The notes under the pieces are model-generated. The model saw nothing but the letters and a program-made list of their open reading frames with translations. It had not been told where the DNA came from and made no database searches. Of a stretch of DNA of 64,000 nucleotides, positions 56,100 through 64,000 are shown one piece after another. The stretch's first letter is position 1. Each line of letters opens with the position of its first letter. Origin of the DNA: Pandoraea oxalativorans. GTDB taxonomy: Bacteria; Pseudomonadota; Gammaproteobacteria; Burkholderiales; Burkholderiaceae. Position numbers and translations under genes: made by a program. The stretch covers positions 744,001 through 808,000 of the forward strand of contig NZ_CP011253.3 in assembly GCF_000972785.3 (NCBI RefSeq), in the 5' to 3' direction.

Positions 56100-56232
56100 G
56101 CAAAGTCTCCATCGTCGGCACCGCACCGGCGCGCAAGCGTCGGTGGGTGACGTTTTTCTACTTTTGCTTTGACTGCTGATTGCTACCGCGGGCGCACCGT
56201 GCCTGGCTGCGCCCGGAGCTAACGCTGCGTCC

Positions 56233-57192
56233 TCAGTTCTGCAGCGCGGCCCACATTTCCTTGTCGCGCTGCGCCGTCCAGATGCGCGGATGCGTAATGC
56301 CGGACGCTTCGTCGAACGCGCGCGTCACGTCGAACGGCAGGCAGTGTTCGTAGATGAAGACGTGGCCGAACTTCGGATCCATCTGGCTGCGCGTAAGCGC
56401 CATCGCGCCCTTCAGGTCGAGCTTCTGTTCGACGGCTTGCTTACCGGCTTCGAACAGCGTCGTCACGAAATCCTTGGTGTACGCGAGGCCCTTGGCGACT
56501 TCGTCGGGGGTGGTCAGCGCGGGGCCGCGACCCGGCACGAGCTTCTCAGCGCCGAGGGCTGCGAGGGCGTCGAGCGTGGCCGGCCATTCGGCGAGTTGTG
56601 CGTCGCCGGTGTAGCAGGCGGCGTCGTACTCGACGAGGTCGCCTGAGAACAGCACCTTCTGCGAAGGCAACCACACCACCGTGTCACCCTTCGTGTGACC
56701 CGAACCGAGGTGCGCGATCTTCACTTCGAGCTTGCCGAGGAACAGCGTCATTTCCTTTTCGAAGACGAGCGTCGGCCATGTGAGGCCGGGCACCGTCTCG
56801 ACACCGGCGAACAGACGCGGGAAGCGCTCGATCTCCGACTTCATGTCGGCTTCGCCGCGCTCGACGATCATCTCGTACGTGCCGCGGCTGGCGATGATCT
56901 GCTGTGCGCCTTCGGCGAAGTAGGCCGACGCGCCCAGCACACGCACGGCGTGGTAGTGCGAGAGCACGACGTACTTGATCGGCTTGTCGGTGATGGTACG
57001 GATCTTGGCGATCAGGTCCTGCGCCATGGCGGGCGTGGCCGTCGTGTCGACGATCATCACGCCGTCGTCGCCGATGATGACGCCCGAGTTCGGGTCGCCC
57101 TCGGCGGTGTAGGCCCACGTGTTTTCCGACAGTTGGGTGAACGTGACCTTCTTGGCTTCCAGGTCGGCTTGCGAGGCGAATGCTTTGGCCAT
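56233..57192 (-). CDS. MBL-fold protein with a degenerate metal motif
   Basis: A 319-residue protein of the metallo-beta-lactamase fold (quinoprotein relay/alkyl sulfatase-like): opening LSENTWAYTAEGDPNSGVIIGDDGVMIVDT, second histidine HLGSGHTKGDTVVW and GDLVEYDAACYTGD. The canonical HxHxDH is HYHAVR here (H79, H81; D and second-site H replaced by V83 and R84), so binuclear metal binding is altered or lost at one site. It heads the monooxygenase operon. Hydrolysis of a lactone or thioester product is possible but unproven. Confidence 0.85.
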   Translation of the reverse strand: MAKAFASQADLEAKKVTFTQLSENTWAYTAEGDPNSGVIIGDDGVMIVDTTATPAMAQDLIAKIRTITDKPIKYVVLSHYHAVRVLGASAYFAEGAQQIIASRGTYEMIVERGEADMKSEIERFPRLFAGVETVPGLTWPTLVFEKEMTLFLGKLEVKIAHLGSGHTKGDTVVWLPSQKVLFSGDLVEYDAACYTGDAQLAEWPATLDALAALGAEKLVPGRGPALTTPDEVAKGLAYTKDFVTTLFEAGKQAVEQKLDLKGAMALTRSQMDPKFGHVFIYEHCLPFDVTRAFDEASGITHPRIWTAQRDKEMWAALQN

Positions 57193-57451
57193 GCTTGTCT
57201 CTCTCTTATCTCGTCTGCGGGGAGGGTGCTGTAGGGCGAACAGATCCTAAGTGAGGGCATCTTACGAAACGCTCAGATTATTTGTCAATGACAAATCTGA
57301 TTGTTATTTGCTAATGTTGCGGCGTGAGTGATCGAGGCGGGTTTTCGGCGCGGGTTAACCCTGTGGCATTCGGTAAATGTCCGGGAATCTCGCTGCCTAC
57401 CCGTTTAAAATCTAGGCCATTTTCTCGAGGGAGCGCAGCTCCCGAAACTGC
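57193..57451. promoter_or_regulatory. Divergent control region with an AT-rich palindrome
   Basis: ATTTGTCA (57280-57287), a central A, and TGACAAAT (57289-57296) form a perfect 17-base palindrome. The AT-rich surroundings (57270-57320) look promoter-like. It lies between the MBL gene and the IclR gene and is the best candidate operator. Confidence 0.6.
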
Positions 57452-58291
57452 ATGAATCGAATTCCGATGGACAGCCCGACCGACGCGACTGACGGTGCGC
57501 AGGCGGCAGGCCAGCCCGGCCGTGGTTCGCGTGGCGTGCAAAGCGTGGATGTCGCGGCGCGCGTGCTTCAGGCGCTGGCGCAGGCGCGCCGCCCGCTGAG
57601 CCCCGGCGATATCGCCACGCTCGCAGGGCTGCCGCCCGCACAGGCGCATCCGTATCTGGTGAGTCTCACGCGGCTGGGTTTGCTCAAGCGTGATCCCATG
57701 TCCGGCGATTACGCGCCGGGGCCGATGACGCTGCGCCTCGCGCTCCTGCATCTCGAAAACGATCCGGCCTACCGCGCCGCCGTGCCGCGCGTGATGGCGC
57801 TGGCGCGCGAGACGGGCTTCTGCGTGGCAATCTGCACCTGCGCGCCGCAAGGGCCGGTCGTCGTGCATTTCGAGCGGGCGGCGTTCCCGTTGCATGTGAA
57901 CTTGCATGTGGGCTCGGTCATGTCGCTGACGACGACGTCGACCGGCCGCGCGTTCTGCGCCTTCACGCCACAGACGCAATGGTCCCCGGCGTGGCACGAA
58001 CAGATGGCGGGCGACGCGGCAGAGCGGGCGCGCTTCGACACCTTGCTCGACGAGACGCGCGAGCACGGCATGTCGCGCAGCGTGAATACGCCCAGCCCAT
58101 CGGTGAGTAGCCTGTGTGCGCCGGTGTTCGATGCCAGTGGGCATTTGCGCCTCGCGCTGACGGCCATCGGTCCGACGGCGGCGCTCGACGTTGCGTGGGA
58201 CGGTGCCGCCGCGAACGCCTTGCGGGCGACGGCCGCCGCCATCGCAGCGCAGATCGGGACCTCGGGCGGCGACGGCGAGGGGGCGGCATGA
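57452..58291 (+). CDS. IclR family regulator (first of a tandem pair)
   Basis: A 279-residue IclR regulator with winged HTH (ARVLQALAQARRPLSPGDIATLAGLPPAQAHPYLVSLTRLGLLKR) near 30-80 and a C-terminal GAF-like effector domain. ATG 57452 gives MNRIPMDSP; 57467 is possible. Divergent from the MBL/monooxygenase operon and overlapped by the next gene through ATGA. Likely an effector-responsive controller of that operon. Confidence 0.87.
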   Translation: MNRIPMDSPTDATDGAQAAGQPGRGSRGVQSVDVAARVLQALAQARRPLSPGDIATLAGLPPAQAHPYLVSLTRLGLLKRDPMSGDYAPGPMTLRLALLHLENDPAYRAAVPRVMALARETGFCVAICTCAPQGPVVVHFERAAFPLHVNLHVGSVMSLTTTSTGRAFCAFTPQTQWSPAWHEQMAGDAAERARFDTLLDETREHGMSRSVNTPSPSVSSLCAPVFDASGHLRLALTAIGPTAALDVAWDGAAANALRATAAAIAAQIGTSGGDGEGAA

Positions 58292-59148
58292 GCGCGACCC
58301 GGAACCGTAGCGAACCCCAGATGGAAAAGGACGAGATGGGAAGCGGTATCGCCAAGCCGCAACGCGGCATTCAGGCGCTGGAGAGCACGGGCGTGTTGCT
58401 TGAGGCGCTGGTGGCGGCGGGACGTCCGCTGCCGCTCAACGCGCTCGCGCGCGAAGCCGGAATGGCGGCTGCGAAGGCGCACCCGCATCTCGTCAGCCTA
58501 CAGCGGGCGGGCCTGCTCTCGCGTGACGAAAACGGCAATTTCGAAGCGGGCGCGCTGAGTCTGGATCTCGGGCTGATGGCGTTGCAGCGGCTGTCGCCGA
58601 CGGGCGAAGCCGAGCCGGAAATTCTGGCGCTAGCGCAGGCGACAGGGCTGTCGGCCGCGATGGCGGTCCTGGGGCCGGTGGGACCGACGGTCGTGCGTCT
58701 TGAAGAGGCGATGCGTCCGCAGCACGTGAGCTTGCGCATCGGCACCGTACTCTCGCTGGTGAACACGGCCATCGGCCGCACGTTTGCCGCCTTTCTGCCC
58801 CGGGCCGTGCTCGACGGTTTGCTCGCGCAGGAGCCGGTGCGCATGGCCGGCCTGGGCGCGGAGGCGCGCGCGGGGAAACCCTCTGCCGACTACAGCGCGC
58901 GTCTGAGCGGGATTCGCGAGCAGCGATTCGATACGGCGCTGAGCAATCCGGTGCCCGGTATCGATACGATTGCGGTGCCGGTGTTCGATCACACCGGCGA
59001 GGTGACATTGGTGCTCGCGCTGATGGGGTCGACGGGCAGTTTCGAAACCGCGTTTGACGCCGCCCCCTCGCAAGCGCTGCGGGCTGCCGCGCATCGGTTG
59101 TCGTGGCGTTTCGGCGCGGTGGGGCGCATGGACGAGGCGTCGGCGTAG
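58288..59148 (+). CDS. IclR family regulator (second of a tandem pair)
   Basis: A 286-residue IclR regulator overlapping its neighbour by ATGA (58288-58291), so translation is coupled. HTH: ALAREAGMAAAKAHPHLVSLQRAGLLSRDENG, nearly the same layout as the first (both keep AHPxLVSLxRxGLL). Starts at 58321 or 58336 are also possible. The pair probably arose by tandem duplication and may bind as a heteromer or answer different effectors. Confidence 0.87.
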   Translation: MSATRNRSEPQMEKDEMGSGIAKPQRGIQALESTGVLLEALVAAGRPLPLNALAREAGMAAAKAHPHLVSLQRAGLLSRDENGNFEAGALSLDLGLMALQRLSPTGEAEPEILALAQATGLSAAMAVLGPVGPTVVRLEEAMRPQHVSLRIGTVLSLVNTAIGRTFAAFLPRAVLDGLLAQEPVRMAGLGAEARAGKPSADYSARLSGIREQRFDTALSNPVPGIDTIAVPVFDHTGEVTLVLALMGSTGSFETAFDAAPSQALRAAAHRLSWRFGAVGRMDEASA

Positions 59149-59299
59149 TCGTTCGGCCTACGGCGACGTATTTCCGCCACGCCGGGCAGATGGTCGCCGA
59201 GGAGACGCGCACGCACGGTAAGATGAACGTCAGCGCCACCCGCGCTCTCGCCGTTCCCCTCGTTTCCCTCGTTTTTCCCTGCCACCCCGACCTGTTGCC

Positions 59300-60799
59300 A
59301 TGACTGCTGCCATGACCCGCGCGATGACCCGTGAGCCCGTTCGATCTCCCGACGTTTTCAATAAGCGTGTTCCGGCCCGCCGGTGGCTCAGGCGACTCAG
59401 GGGACTCACGCGCCACGGCGCGCGGTGGCGGACATGTATCGTCGCGCTGAGCGTCGTAGGTGCACTGAGCGCCTGCACGACCCCGACGCAGCAGCAGCCC
59501 GGCCCCGCGAAACCGCCTGAATCTGCCGTCCGCATCGACGGCATGCCCGCCGACTGGACACTCGTCTCCACCGTGATCGTGAGCCGGCACGGTGTACGAT
59601 CCCCGACTCACGCCCATCCCCCACTGGACAAACTTAGCCCGGACGCCTGGCCCGGCTGGCCGGTGCCCGCCGGTTATCTGACGGCACGCGGCGGTTCGCT
59701 GTCCGAGCGCATGGGCCGTTACTACGGCGACTGGCTGCGCGCGCGGCGCGTACTGCCGGAGAATGCCTGTCCGGCCCCCGGCGCTGTCTACGGATGGGCC
59801 GACATCGATCAGCGCACGCGCGAATCCGGGAATGCGTTGCTGCAAGGCATCGCACCGGGGTGCGACATGCGCACGTCGCACCAGACCGATCTCACGACGT
59901 ATGACGCCGTCTTTCAGCCGGTCGCAGCAGGCGATTGCCCGCTCGATCCGGGCGCGGCGCGTGGGGCCATCGAGTCGCGTCTGGCGCCGGAGGGCGTCGC
60001 AGGTCTGAACAAGCGTTACCGCGCAACACTCGCGCGCATGGGCGAGGTGCTCGACTATGCGCACAGTCCCGCCTGCGGCGCGCCGGGCGGATGCAAGCTG
60101 GAGGAAGTGCCGACACGTCTGCGTGTCGAAGGCGACGGCAGCGGTGTAACGCTGCGTGGCGCGTTGGGCAGCGCGGCGAAGGCGTCGGAAGTTTTCTTGC
60201 TGCAAGCGGCCGAAGGCTTGCCTGACAATCAGGTGGCGTGGGGACGCATTCGCGACGACAAGGATTGGACGCTGCTGCTCGAAGCGCACAACGCGCAGCG
60301 CGACCTGCTGAACAAGACGCCGTATCTCGCCGCGACGAACGGCACGCCGCTGCTCGCGACCGTGCTCGACGCACTCACGCGCGCCGAAGCGACGAGTGCA
60401 ACGCCAACGACCGCCGTACGCGGCCCGGCGCTGCCGACGGGCAATCGCGTCTTCGTGCTGACGGGACACGACACTAATCTCGCCAACCTCGCAGGCATGT
60501 TGAAGCTCGACTGGCAACTGCCGGGCCAGCCGGACAACACGCCGCCCGACGGCGCACTCGTTTTCTCGCTGTGGCGCAATCCGGCGGGCGAACCGTTCGT
60601 TCGCGTGGAACTGGTGTATCAGTCGATGCAGCAACTGCGTCAACTGACGTCGCTGTCGCTGGATGAACCGGCGAAGCGCGTCGCCCTCGCGCTGCCCGAT
60701 TGCAACGACGGACCGCACGCCAGGGCGTGCCGCTGGCCTGCGTTCTCGCAACGCGTGAAGTCGGCGTTGTCGACAGCGTGTCTGGCGGGCGTGCAGTGA
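59300..60799 (+). CDS. Histidine-type acid phosphatase, lipoprotein
   Basis: A 499-residue branch-2 histidine phosphatase: catalytic RHGVRSP (R96, H97) and a later HDTN (TGHDTNLANLAGML, near 394). The lipobox LSAC (C59) after the hydrophobic IVALSVVGALS indicates lipid anchoring, with a long, basic N-terminal stretch before it. The family releases phosphate from phytate, glucose-1-phosphate and similar compounds in the periplasm. ATG 59300 is one of several clustered ATGs (59300, 59312, 59324). Confidence 0.88.
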   Translation: MTAAMTRAMTREPVRSPDVFNKRVPARRWLRRLRGLTRHGARWRTCIVALSVVGALSACTTPTQQQPGPAKPPESAVRIDGMPADWTLVSTVIVSRHGVRSPTHAHPPLDKLSPDAWPGWPVPAGYLTARGGSLSERMGRYYGDWLRARRVLPENACPAPGAVYGWADIDQRTRESGNALLQGIAPGCDMRTSHQTDLTTYDAVFQPVAAGDCPLDPGAARGAIESRLAPEGVAGLNKRYRATLARMGEVLDYAHSPACGAPGGCKLEEVPTRLRVEGDGSGVTLRGALGSAAKASEVFLLQAAEGLPDNQVAWGRIRDDKDWTLLLEAHNAQRDLLNKTPYLAATNGTPLLATVLDALTRAEATSATPTTAVRGPALPTGNRVFVLTGHDTNLANLAGMLKLDWQLPGQPDNTPPDGALVFSLWRNPAGEPFVRVELVYQSMQQLRQLTSLSLDEPAKRVALALPDCNDGPHARACRWPAFSQRVKSALSTACLAGVQ

Positions 60800-60845
60800 T
60801 AGGTGCGGTGACAATCGCACAACAGGCGCGAACTTGAATAAAACA

Positions 60846-60868
60846 CGGGAACTTCGGTTCCCGTTTTT
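60846..60868 (+). terminator. Rho-independent terminator
   Basis: CGGGAAC (60846-60852), loop TTCG, GTTCCCG (60857-60863), then TTTTT. The TTCG tetraloop is unusually stable. Confidence 0.9.
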
Positions 60869-60917
60869 CATTGCCTCAGATTCGTTGAGGGTGCGTTGCG
60901 CAGACGTCCCCCTCTAA

Positions 60918-60966
60918 TTTATTTCGTGCACGAAATAAAAATTAAAATATACTTCGTGTGCGAACT
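60918..60966. promoter_or_regulatory. Two MarR-type operators flanking a -10 box
   Basis: A perfect 22-base palindrome spans 60918-60939 with core TTTCGTGCACGAAA. A second site ACTTCGTGTGCGAACT lies at 60951-60966, centres 30 bases apart. A -10-like TATACT (60948-60953) lies between. This is a plausible promoter with repressor sites over -35 and -10. Confidence 0.65.
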
Positions 60967-61041
60967 ATGTGTGACTTGGAAATAGGTTACTGAAAGGTGC
61001 TGCACATCCCCCCGGACATGCGAGTGCCGGGGAGCCGTATC

Positions 61042-61984
61042 ATGACGTCACTTGCTGCTGAGATTCCTGCTGTCGACGGTTATCCGCTCGGCGCGCATGT
61101 CTGGTATCCCGAGGCATTACCCGCGAAGGGCCTTGTGCTGGTGCACCCGGCGACGGCCGTACCTGAGCGGCTTTACTTCGCGTTTGCGAAATACGTCGCC
61201 GAGCGTGGTTTGATTGCCGTCACCTACAGCTATCGGGGCATTGACGGATCGCGTCCGTCTTCGCTCAGAGGATTTCAGGCGCGTATGCGCGACTGGGCCG
61301 ATCTGGATGCCGAGGGCGTCACGCGTTGGGCTTGTACTCATTACCCGTCGCTGCCGCTTTATGCCGTAGGTCATAGCTTCGGCGGTCACGCCATCGGATT
61401 GTGCGAAAGCTCGAACCTGCTGCGCGCAGCGGTTCAGGTGGCGTCGCATGCGGGGGCGATGCGCGTGGTGACGAACCGTCGCGAACGCATACGCGTGACA
61501 TTGCTGATGCATTGGCTCGCACCGCCGCTCGCGCGTCTCGTGGGTTATATGCCGGGCAGCCACCTCGGCATCGGTGAGGACCTGCCGAAAGACGTTCTGC
61601 TCGAATGGAGTGGCTGGACGAGATTGCCGAACTACTTCTTCGACGATCCGTCGCTGGATGCCGACGCTCGTTTTGCCCGCGTGCGCACGCCGATCCTCTC
61701 ACTCGGTGTCGACGACGATCTTGGGCATCGACATGCTCGTATCACGGCTTCGTCACGCGAGCGTGACGCGCCGGGAGATTTCGGCAAGTCTTTCGGACAC
61801 CGGATCGATCGGGCATATGGGATACTTCCGCCAGCGTTCCGGCGCATTTGCATGGCCGGACACCATCGACTGGTTGTTGTCGACGGGCGCAGTGAATGCC
61901 GGGGAGCGTCGCACGGGAGCGGATGTGTCGACGTACGACGGCAGGATCGCCCGCAATCCCTTGATCCCGAATCCTTCAGACTGA
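61042..61984 (+). pseudogene. Alpha/beta hydrolase gene with an apparent frameshift
   Basis: The frame from ATG 61042 encodes an alpha/beta hydrolase with YPLGAHVWYPE, a CGHSFGGHA-type nucleophile (S112, VGHSFGGHAIG) and LGVDDDLG (the acid region). After about 61725 similarity continues in another frame (IDMLVSRLRHASVTRREI, GHMGYFRQRSGAFAWPDTIDWLL) to a stop at 61984. The first frame instead runs on as Arg-rich nonsense to 62196 through the MarR gene. This indicates a frameshift in or near 61715-61730. It may be a real mutation, a sequencing error or an unrecognised programmed shift. It lies between MarR operators and the MarR gene, so it is likely the regulated target. Confidence 0.65.
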
Positions 61985-61993
61985 CGAGACGGC

Positions 61994-62488
61994 ATGCCCA
62001 AACGCCAGGCGTCCCCTGCGACCGAAAAAACTGTGAGGCAAAGCAAGTCGACGACCGAAGCGGCCGACCGACGCCTGTTCTTCCTGCTCAATGTCGGACA
62101 ACGTCGAGTGCAGCAGTGGATCGACGCGCGCTCATCCGAGAACGCGGGCGTGAGCGCCGCGCAGGCGGGCGTGCTCTTTTACCTGCTGCATCATGAGGAC
62201 GCGCTCGTCGGCGAAGTCGGCGCAGCGTTGCAACTCTCCCCCTCATCCATGACCGGGTTGGCGAACCGTATGGTCGTCGCCGGTCTGCTCACACGCTGGG
62301 CCGACGCCAACGATGGCCGTGCTACGCGTCTGCGCATCACCGCCGCCGGTCACAAAGCCATCGCACGTGCGCGCGAAGTGCTGGCCGAACTCAACGACCT
62401 GTTACACGACGGTTTCACCGAAGCCGAGCTGCGCGTCGTAGCGCGCTGGCTCCGGAATCTGCAAGCGCAGTTCCCGGCAGAGGGCTGA
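61994..62488 (+). CDS. MarR family transcriptional regulator
   Basis: A 164-residue winged-helix regulator: VSAAQAGVLFYLLHHEDALVGEVGAALQLSPSSMTGLANRMVVAGLLTRWADANDGRATRLRIT. The wing DGRATRLRIT is well conserved. It lies 9 bases after the hydrolase frame and probably binds the two palindromic sites at 60918-60966, controlling both genes. Confidence 0.92.
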   Translation: MPKRQASPATEKTVRQSKSTTEAADRRLFFLLNVGQRRVQQWIDARSSENAGVSAAQAGVLFYLLHHEDALVGEVGAALQLSPSSMTGLANRMVVAGLLTRWADANDGRATRLRITAAGHKAIARAREVLAELNDLLHDGFTEAELRVVARWLRNLQAQFPAEG

Positions 62489-62582
62489 CGTCAGCGTCCC
62501 GACGACGCAATGCGTGCGCAGCGCACCACGGCGATATAGCGACATAGCGACGGTGGTGACGGTAAAGCGCCAACGCGTGGCG

Positions 62583-63026
62583 TCAGTGAATCGCCAGCGC
62601 GTTCGACTGCGCGTTCGCGATACCTGCCGCCACGTTCACGCCGATGTTGCCTGCGGCACCCATCAGCGCGCACTCGCCGAGCGACGCGTTCATCGCGCCC
62701 GTCACCGTGGCCGCATTGCGGATCGTCTGGGTCGTGTCGATCGACACGCGGCTCGCTTGCGCGATCACGATCTGATTCGACTGCACGTTGAGCGCACCGG
62801 CGGCGGCGTTCACGCCGAAGCTGCCGTGAGCGTCGCGCAGCGCATCGGCGCCAAGCGATGCGACGACGGTCGGATGGCCGTTGAACACGGCGTCCGTTGC
62901 GATGGTCTGCCGGGTGGAGAGCTGGACGACGCTGGCGTCGTCGGGTGTGGCAGCGGCGGTGGAGAGGGAAACACAAGCGCTGGCAACGGCCAGCACGAAA
63001 GCACTCAGCGAAGCGAGACGCGGCAT
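62583..63026 (-). CDS. Small secreted protein with internal repeats
   Basis: A 147-residue protein with signal peptide MPRLASLSAFVLAVASACVSLSTAAA. Its C-terminal half has two similar segments: GSFGVNAAAGALNVQSNQIVIA and GNIGVNVAAGIANAQSNALAI. These Asn/Ala/Gln-rich repeats resemble those in adhesin or amyloid-like export clusters, but I do not recognise the family with certainty. ATG 63026 has a weak site and follows a 250-base gap (63027-63279) in which I see nothing clear. Confidence 0.65.
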   Translation of the reverse strand: MPRLASLSAFVLAVASACVSLSTAAATPDDASVVQLSTRQTIATDAVFNGHPTVVASLGADALRDAHGSFGVNAAAGALNVQSNQIVIAQASRVSIDTTQTIRNAATVTGAMNASLGECALMGAAGNIGVNVAAGIANAQSNALAIH

Positions 63027-63279
63027 GTTGGTCTTCCCCAGATCGTCCGTTGGGACGGATATCTGGATAACGGCGCCTGAGGCGCTCGGGTTGAATGTTT
63101 TTCGTGTGTCGCGCGCACGCTTTGCCGATATTGGTTTGCCCCTGCTTCGGCGTGCCGCTACATCGAAAGCCGCAGTCGTTCCCGTGACCGCCGCGGCGCG
63201 CATTCTCGCATGACGACACGTCGCCGTGCCGTCATGCCTGCGCGCAAAAATTCACCCGAACCGCGCTTGACGCGCGAGA

Positions 63280-64000
63280 TTACGCAGGTTCTCCCGCGCC
63301 GTTCGCCAATCCCGTCGAACGCCCCTTCGAGTGCATCGCGGCCTGCTGCTGCACCGACGCCGATTTCTTGTGGTCGATGAGCAACACGGCGATCACCGCA
63401 ATGACGGCGGGAATCGCGATTGCCATAAAGTTTTGCTGCAACGGCAGCGACATGCTCACGAGCACACCGATCACGATGGGCGCGAGAATCGCACCGCTGC
63501 GTCCCACACCGGATGCCCAGCCGATTCCCGTGCCGCGCGCTGCCATCGGATAGAACTGACCCGCGTAGGCGTACGTCACGATCTGCGTGCCGATGGTCGA
63601 TGCGCCAGCCAGTCCCACGAGTACGAACAGTACCGGCGTCGGCACCTTCACACCGAGCAACGTGATCGACACGGCGGCGAGTGCATACATCCCCACGAGC
63701 ACGTATTTGATGTTGAAGCGATCTGCGAGCCAGCCGCCGCCGATTGCACCGAGCATCGCGCCGAAGTTCAGCACGAGCACGAACGTGAGTGCCGAGCCGA
63801 GGCTGTAACCGGCGCTGGCCATGAGCTTCGCGAGCCACGAACTGAGCGCGTACACCATGAACAGGCACATGAAGAACGCGACCCACAGCATGACCGTGCT
63901 GAAGCCGCGACCGTCCTGGAACAGACGCGAGAGCGGCGCAGCTTGCTTGCGGTCCGTGCCTGGCAACCCGAACTGATCGCCCGGTTGCGCAACATAGTCA
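63280..64000 (-). CDS. MFS transporter, aromatic acid:H+ symporter (AAHS) type, C-terminal part
   Basis: The last 240 residues of an MFS transporter (N-terminus beyond the right edge). GYSLGSALTFVLVLNFGAMLGAIGGGWLADRFNIKYVL and FYPMAARGTGIGWASGVGRSGAILAPIVIG match the BenK/PcaK-type AAHS group. It fits import of aromatic acids, in keeping with the pca and monooxygenase genes to the left. The reading frame stays open to base 64000. Confidence 0.88.
   Translation of the reverse strand, partial: DYVAQPGDQFGLPGTDRKQAAPLSRLFQDGRGFSTVMLWVAFFMCLFMVYALSSWLAKLMASAGYSLGSALTFVLVLNFGAMLGAIGGGWLADRFNIKYVLVGMYALAAVSITLLGVKVPTPVLFVLVGLAGASTIGTQIVTYAYAGQFYPMAARGTGIGWASGVGRSGAILAPIVIGVLVSMSLPLQQNFMAIAIPAVIAVIAVLLIDHKKSASVQQQAAMHSKGRSTGLANGAGEPA

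Noticed and set aside
58493..60871. 792-residue minus-strand frame across the IclR and phosphatase genes
   Set aside because: Longest reverse frame in the region but Arg/Pro-rich, motif-free and opposite two genes with clear active sites and lipobox.

Overview
The window reads as a chromosomal segment of a GC-rich betaproteobacterium of the Burkholderiales. The gene content suggests a Pandoraea/Burkholderia-type organism, but this is inferred from protein flavour (Burkholderia-type porin, PcaR-controlled pcaIJF, HppD beside an AsnC-type regulator, large LeuA) and not from any marker gene. I saw no rRNA, tRNA or CRISPR array.

Bases 1 to about 20300 are a dense catabolic island that I cannot assign to a known pathway. 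It encodes two Rieske oxygenases of different subclasses (4397-5650 and 9465-10517), one shared PDR-type reductase (295-1257) and three amidohydrolase-2 proteins (the first runs off the left edge). It also has an acyl-CoA-dehydrogenase-like flavin monooxygenase, a medium-chain dehydrogenase with an altered catalytic zinc site, a flavocytochrome-c-type FAD dehydrogenase and a muconate-cycloisomerase-type enolase-superfamily enzyme. Further genes encode a BNR beta-propeller, two DoxX-like membrane proteins, an NTF2/SnoaL-like anchored protein, two MFS transporters, a porin, and two paralogous GntR/FCD regulators. An AATACTAT motif sits before the second oxygenase and before the porin. Together these look like uptake, ring hydroxylation, dehydrogenation and hydrolysis of an unidentified aromatic or alicyclic compound.

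Bases 20500-29700 hold ordinary accessory metabolism: an MHS-type transporter with an AstE/AspA-type deacylase, a GntP permease coupled to a patatin phospholipase, a divergent HxlR/LLM-oxidoreductase pair, a DadA-like oxidase and an aldo/keto reductase. A complete ISL3-family element (30238-31544, 22-bp inverted repeats, 8-bp target duplication) lies directly upstream of a cytochrome b561 gene. A TonB receptor with a DUF2946 protein, OmpW, a class A penicillin-binding protein, a methyltransferase, a GST and a chloroperoxidase-like hydrolase follow. This stretch also carries two decayed genes: a GNAT remnant and a formate dehydrogenase with a large internal deletion.

Bases 43200-59150 are core aromatic and amino-acid metabolism. 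Tyrosine aminotransferase, an AroP-like permease and 4-hydroxyphenylpyruvate dioxygenase lie beside a divergent Lrp/AsnC regulator. leuA has a candidate leucine-rich leader peptide. pcaIJF is divergent from an IclR regulator across a perfect 15-bp-arm palindrome. A flavin monooxygenase/DUF2783/MBL-fold operon is divergent from two tandem IclR regulators. The right end has a histidine-acid-phosphatase lipoprotein, a frameshifted hydrolase with its MarR regulator and two operator-like sites, a small secreted repeat protein, and the C-terminal part of an AAHS-type aromatic acid transporter.
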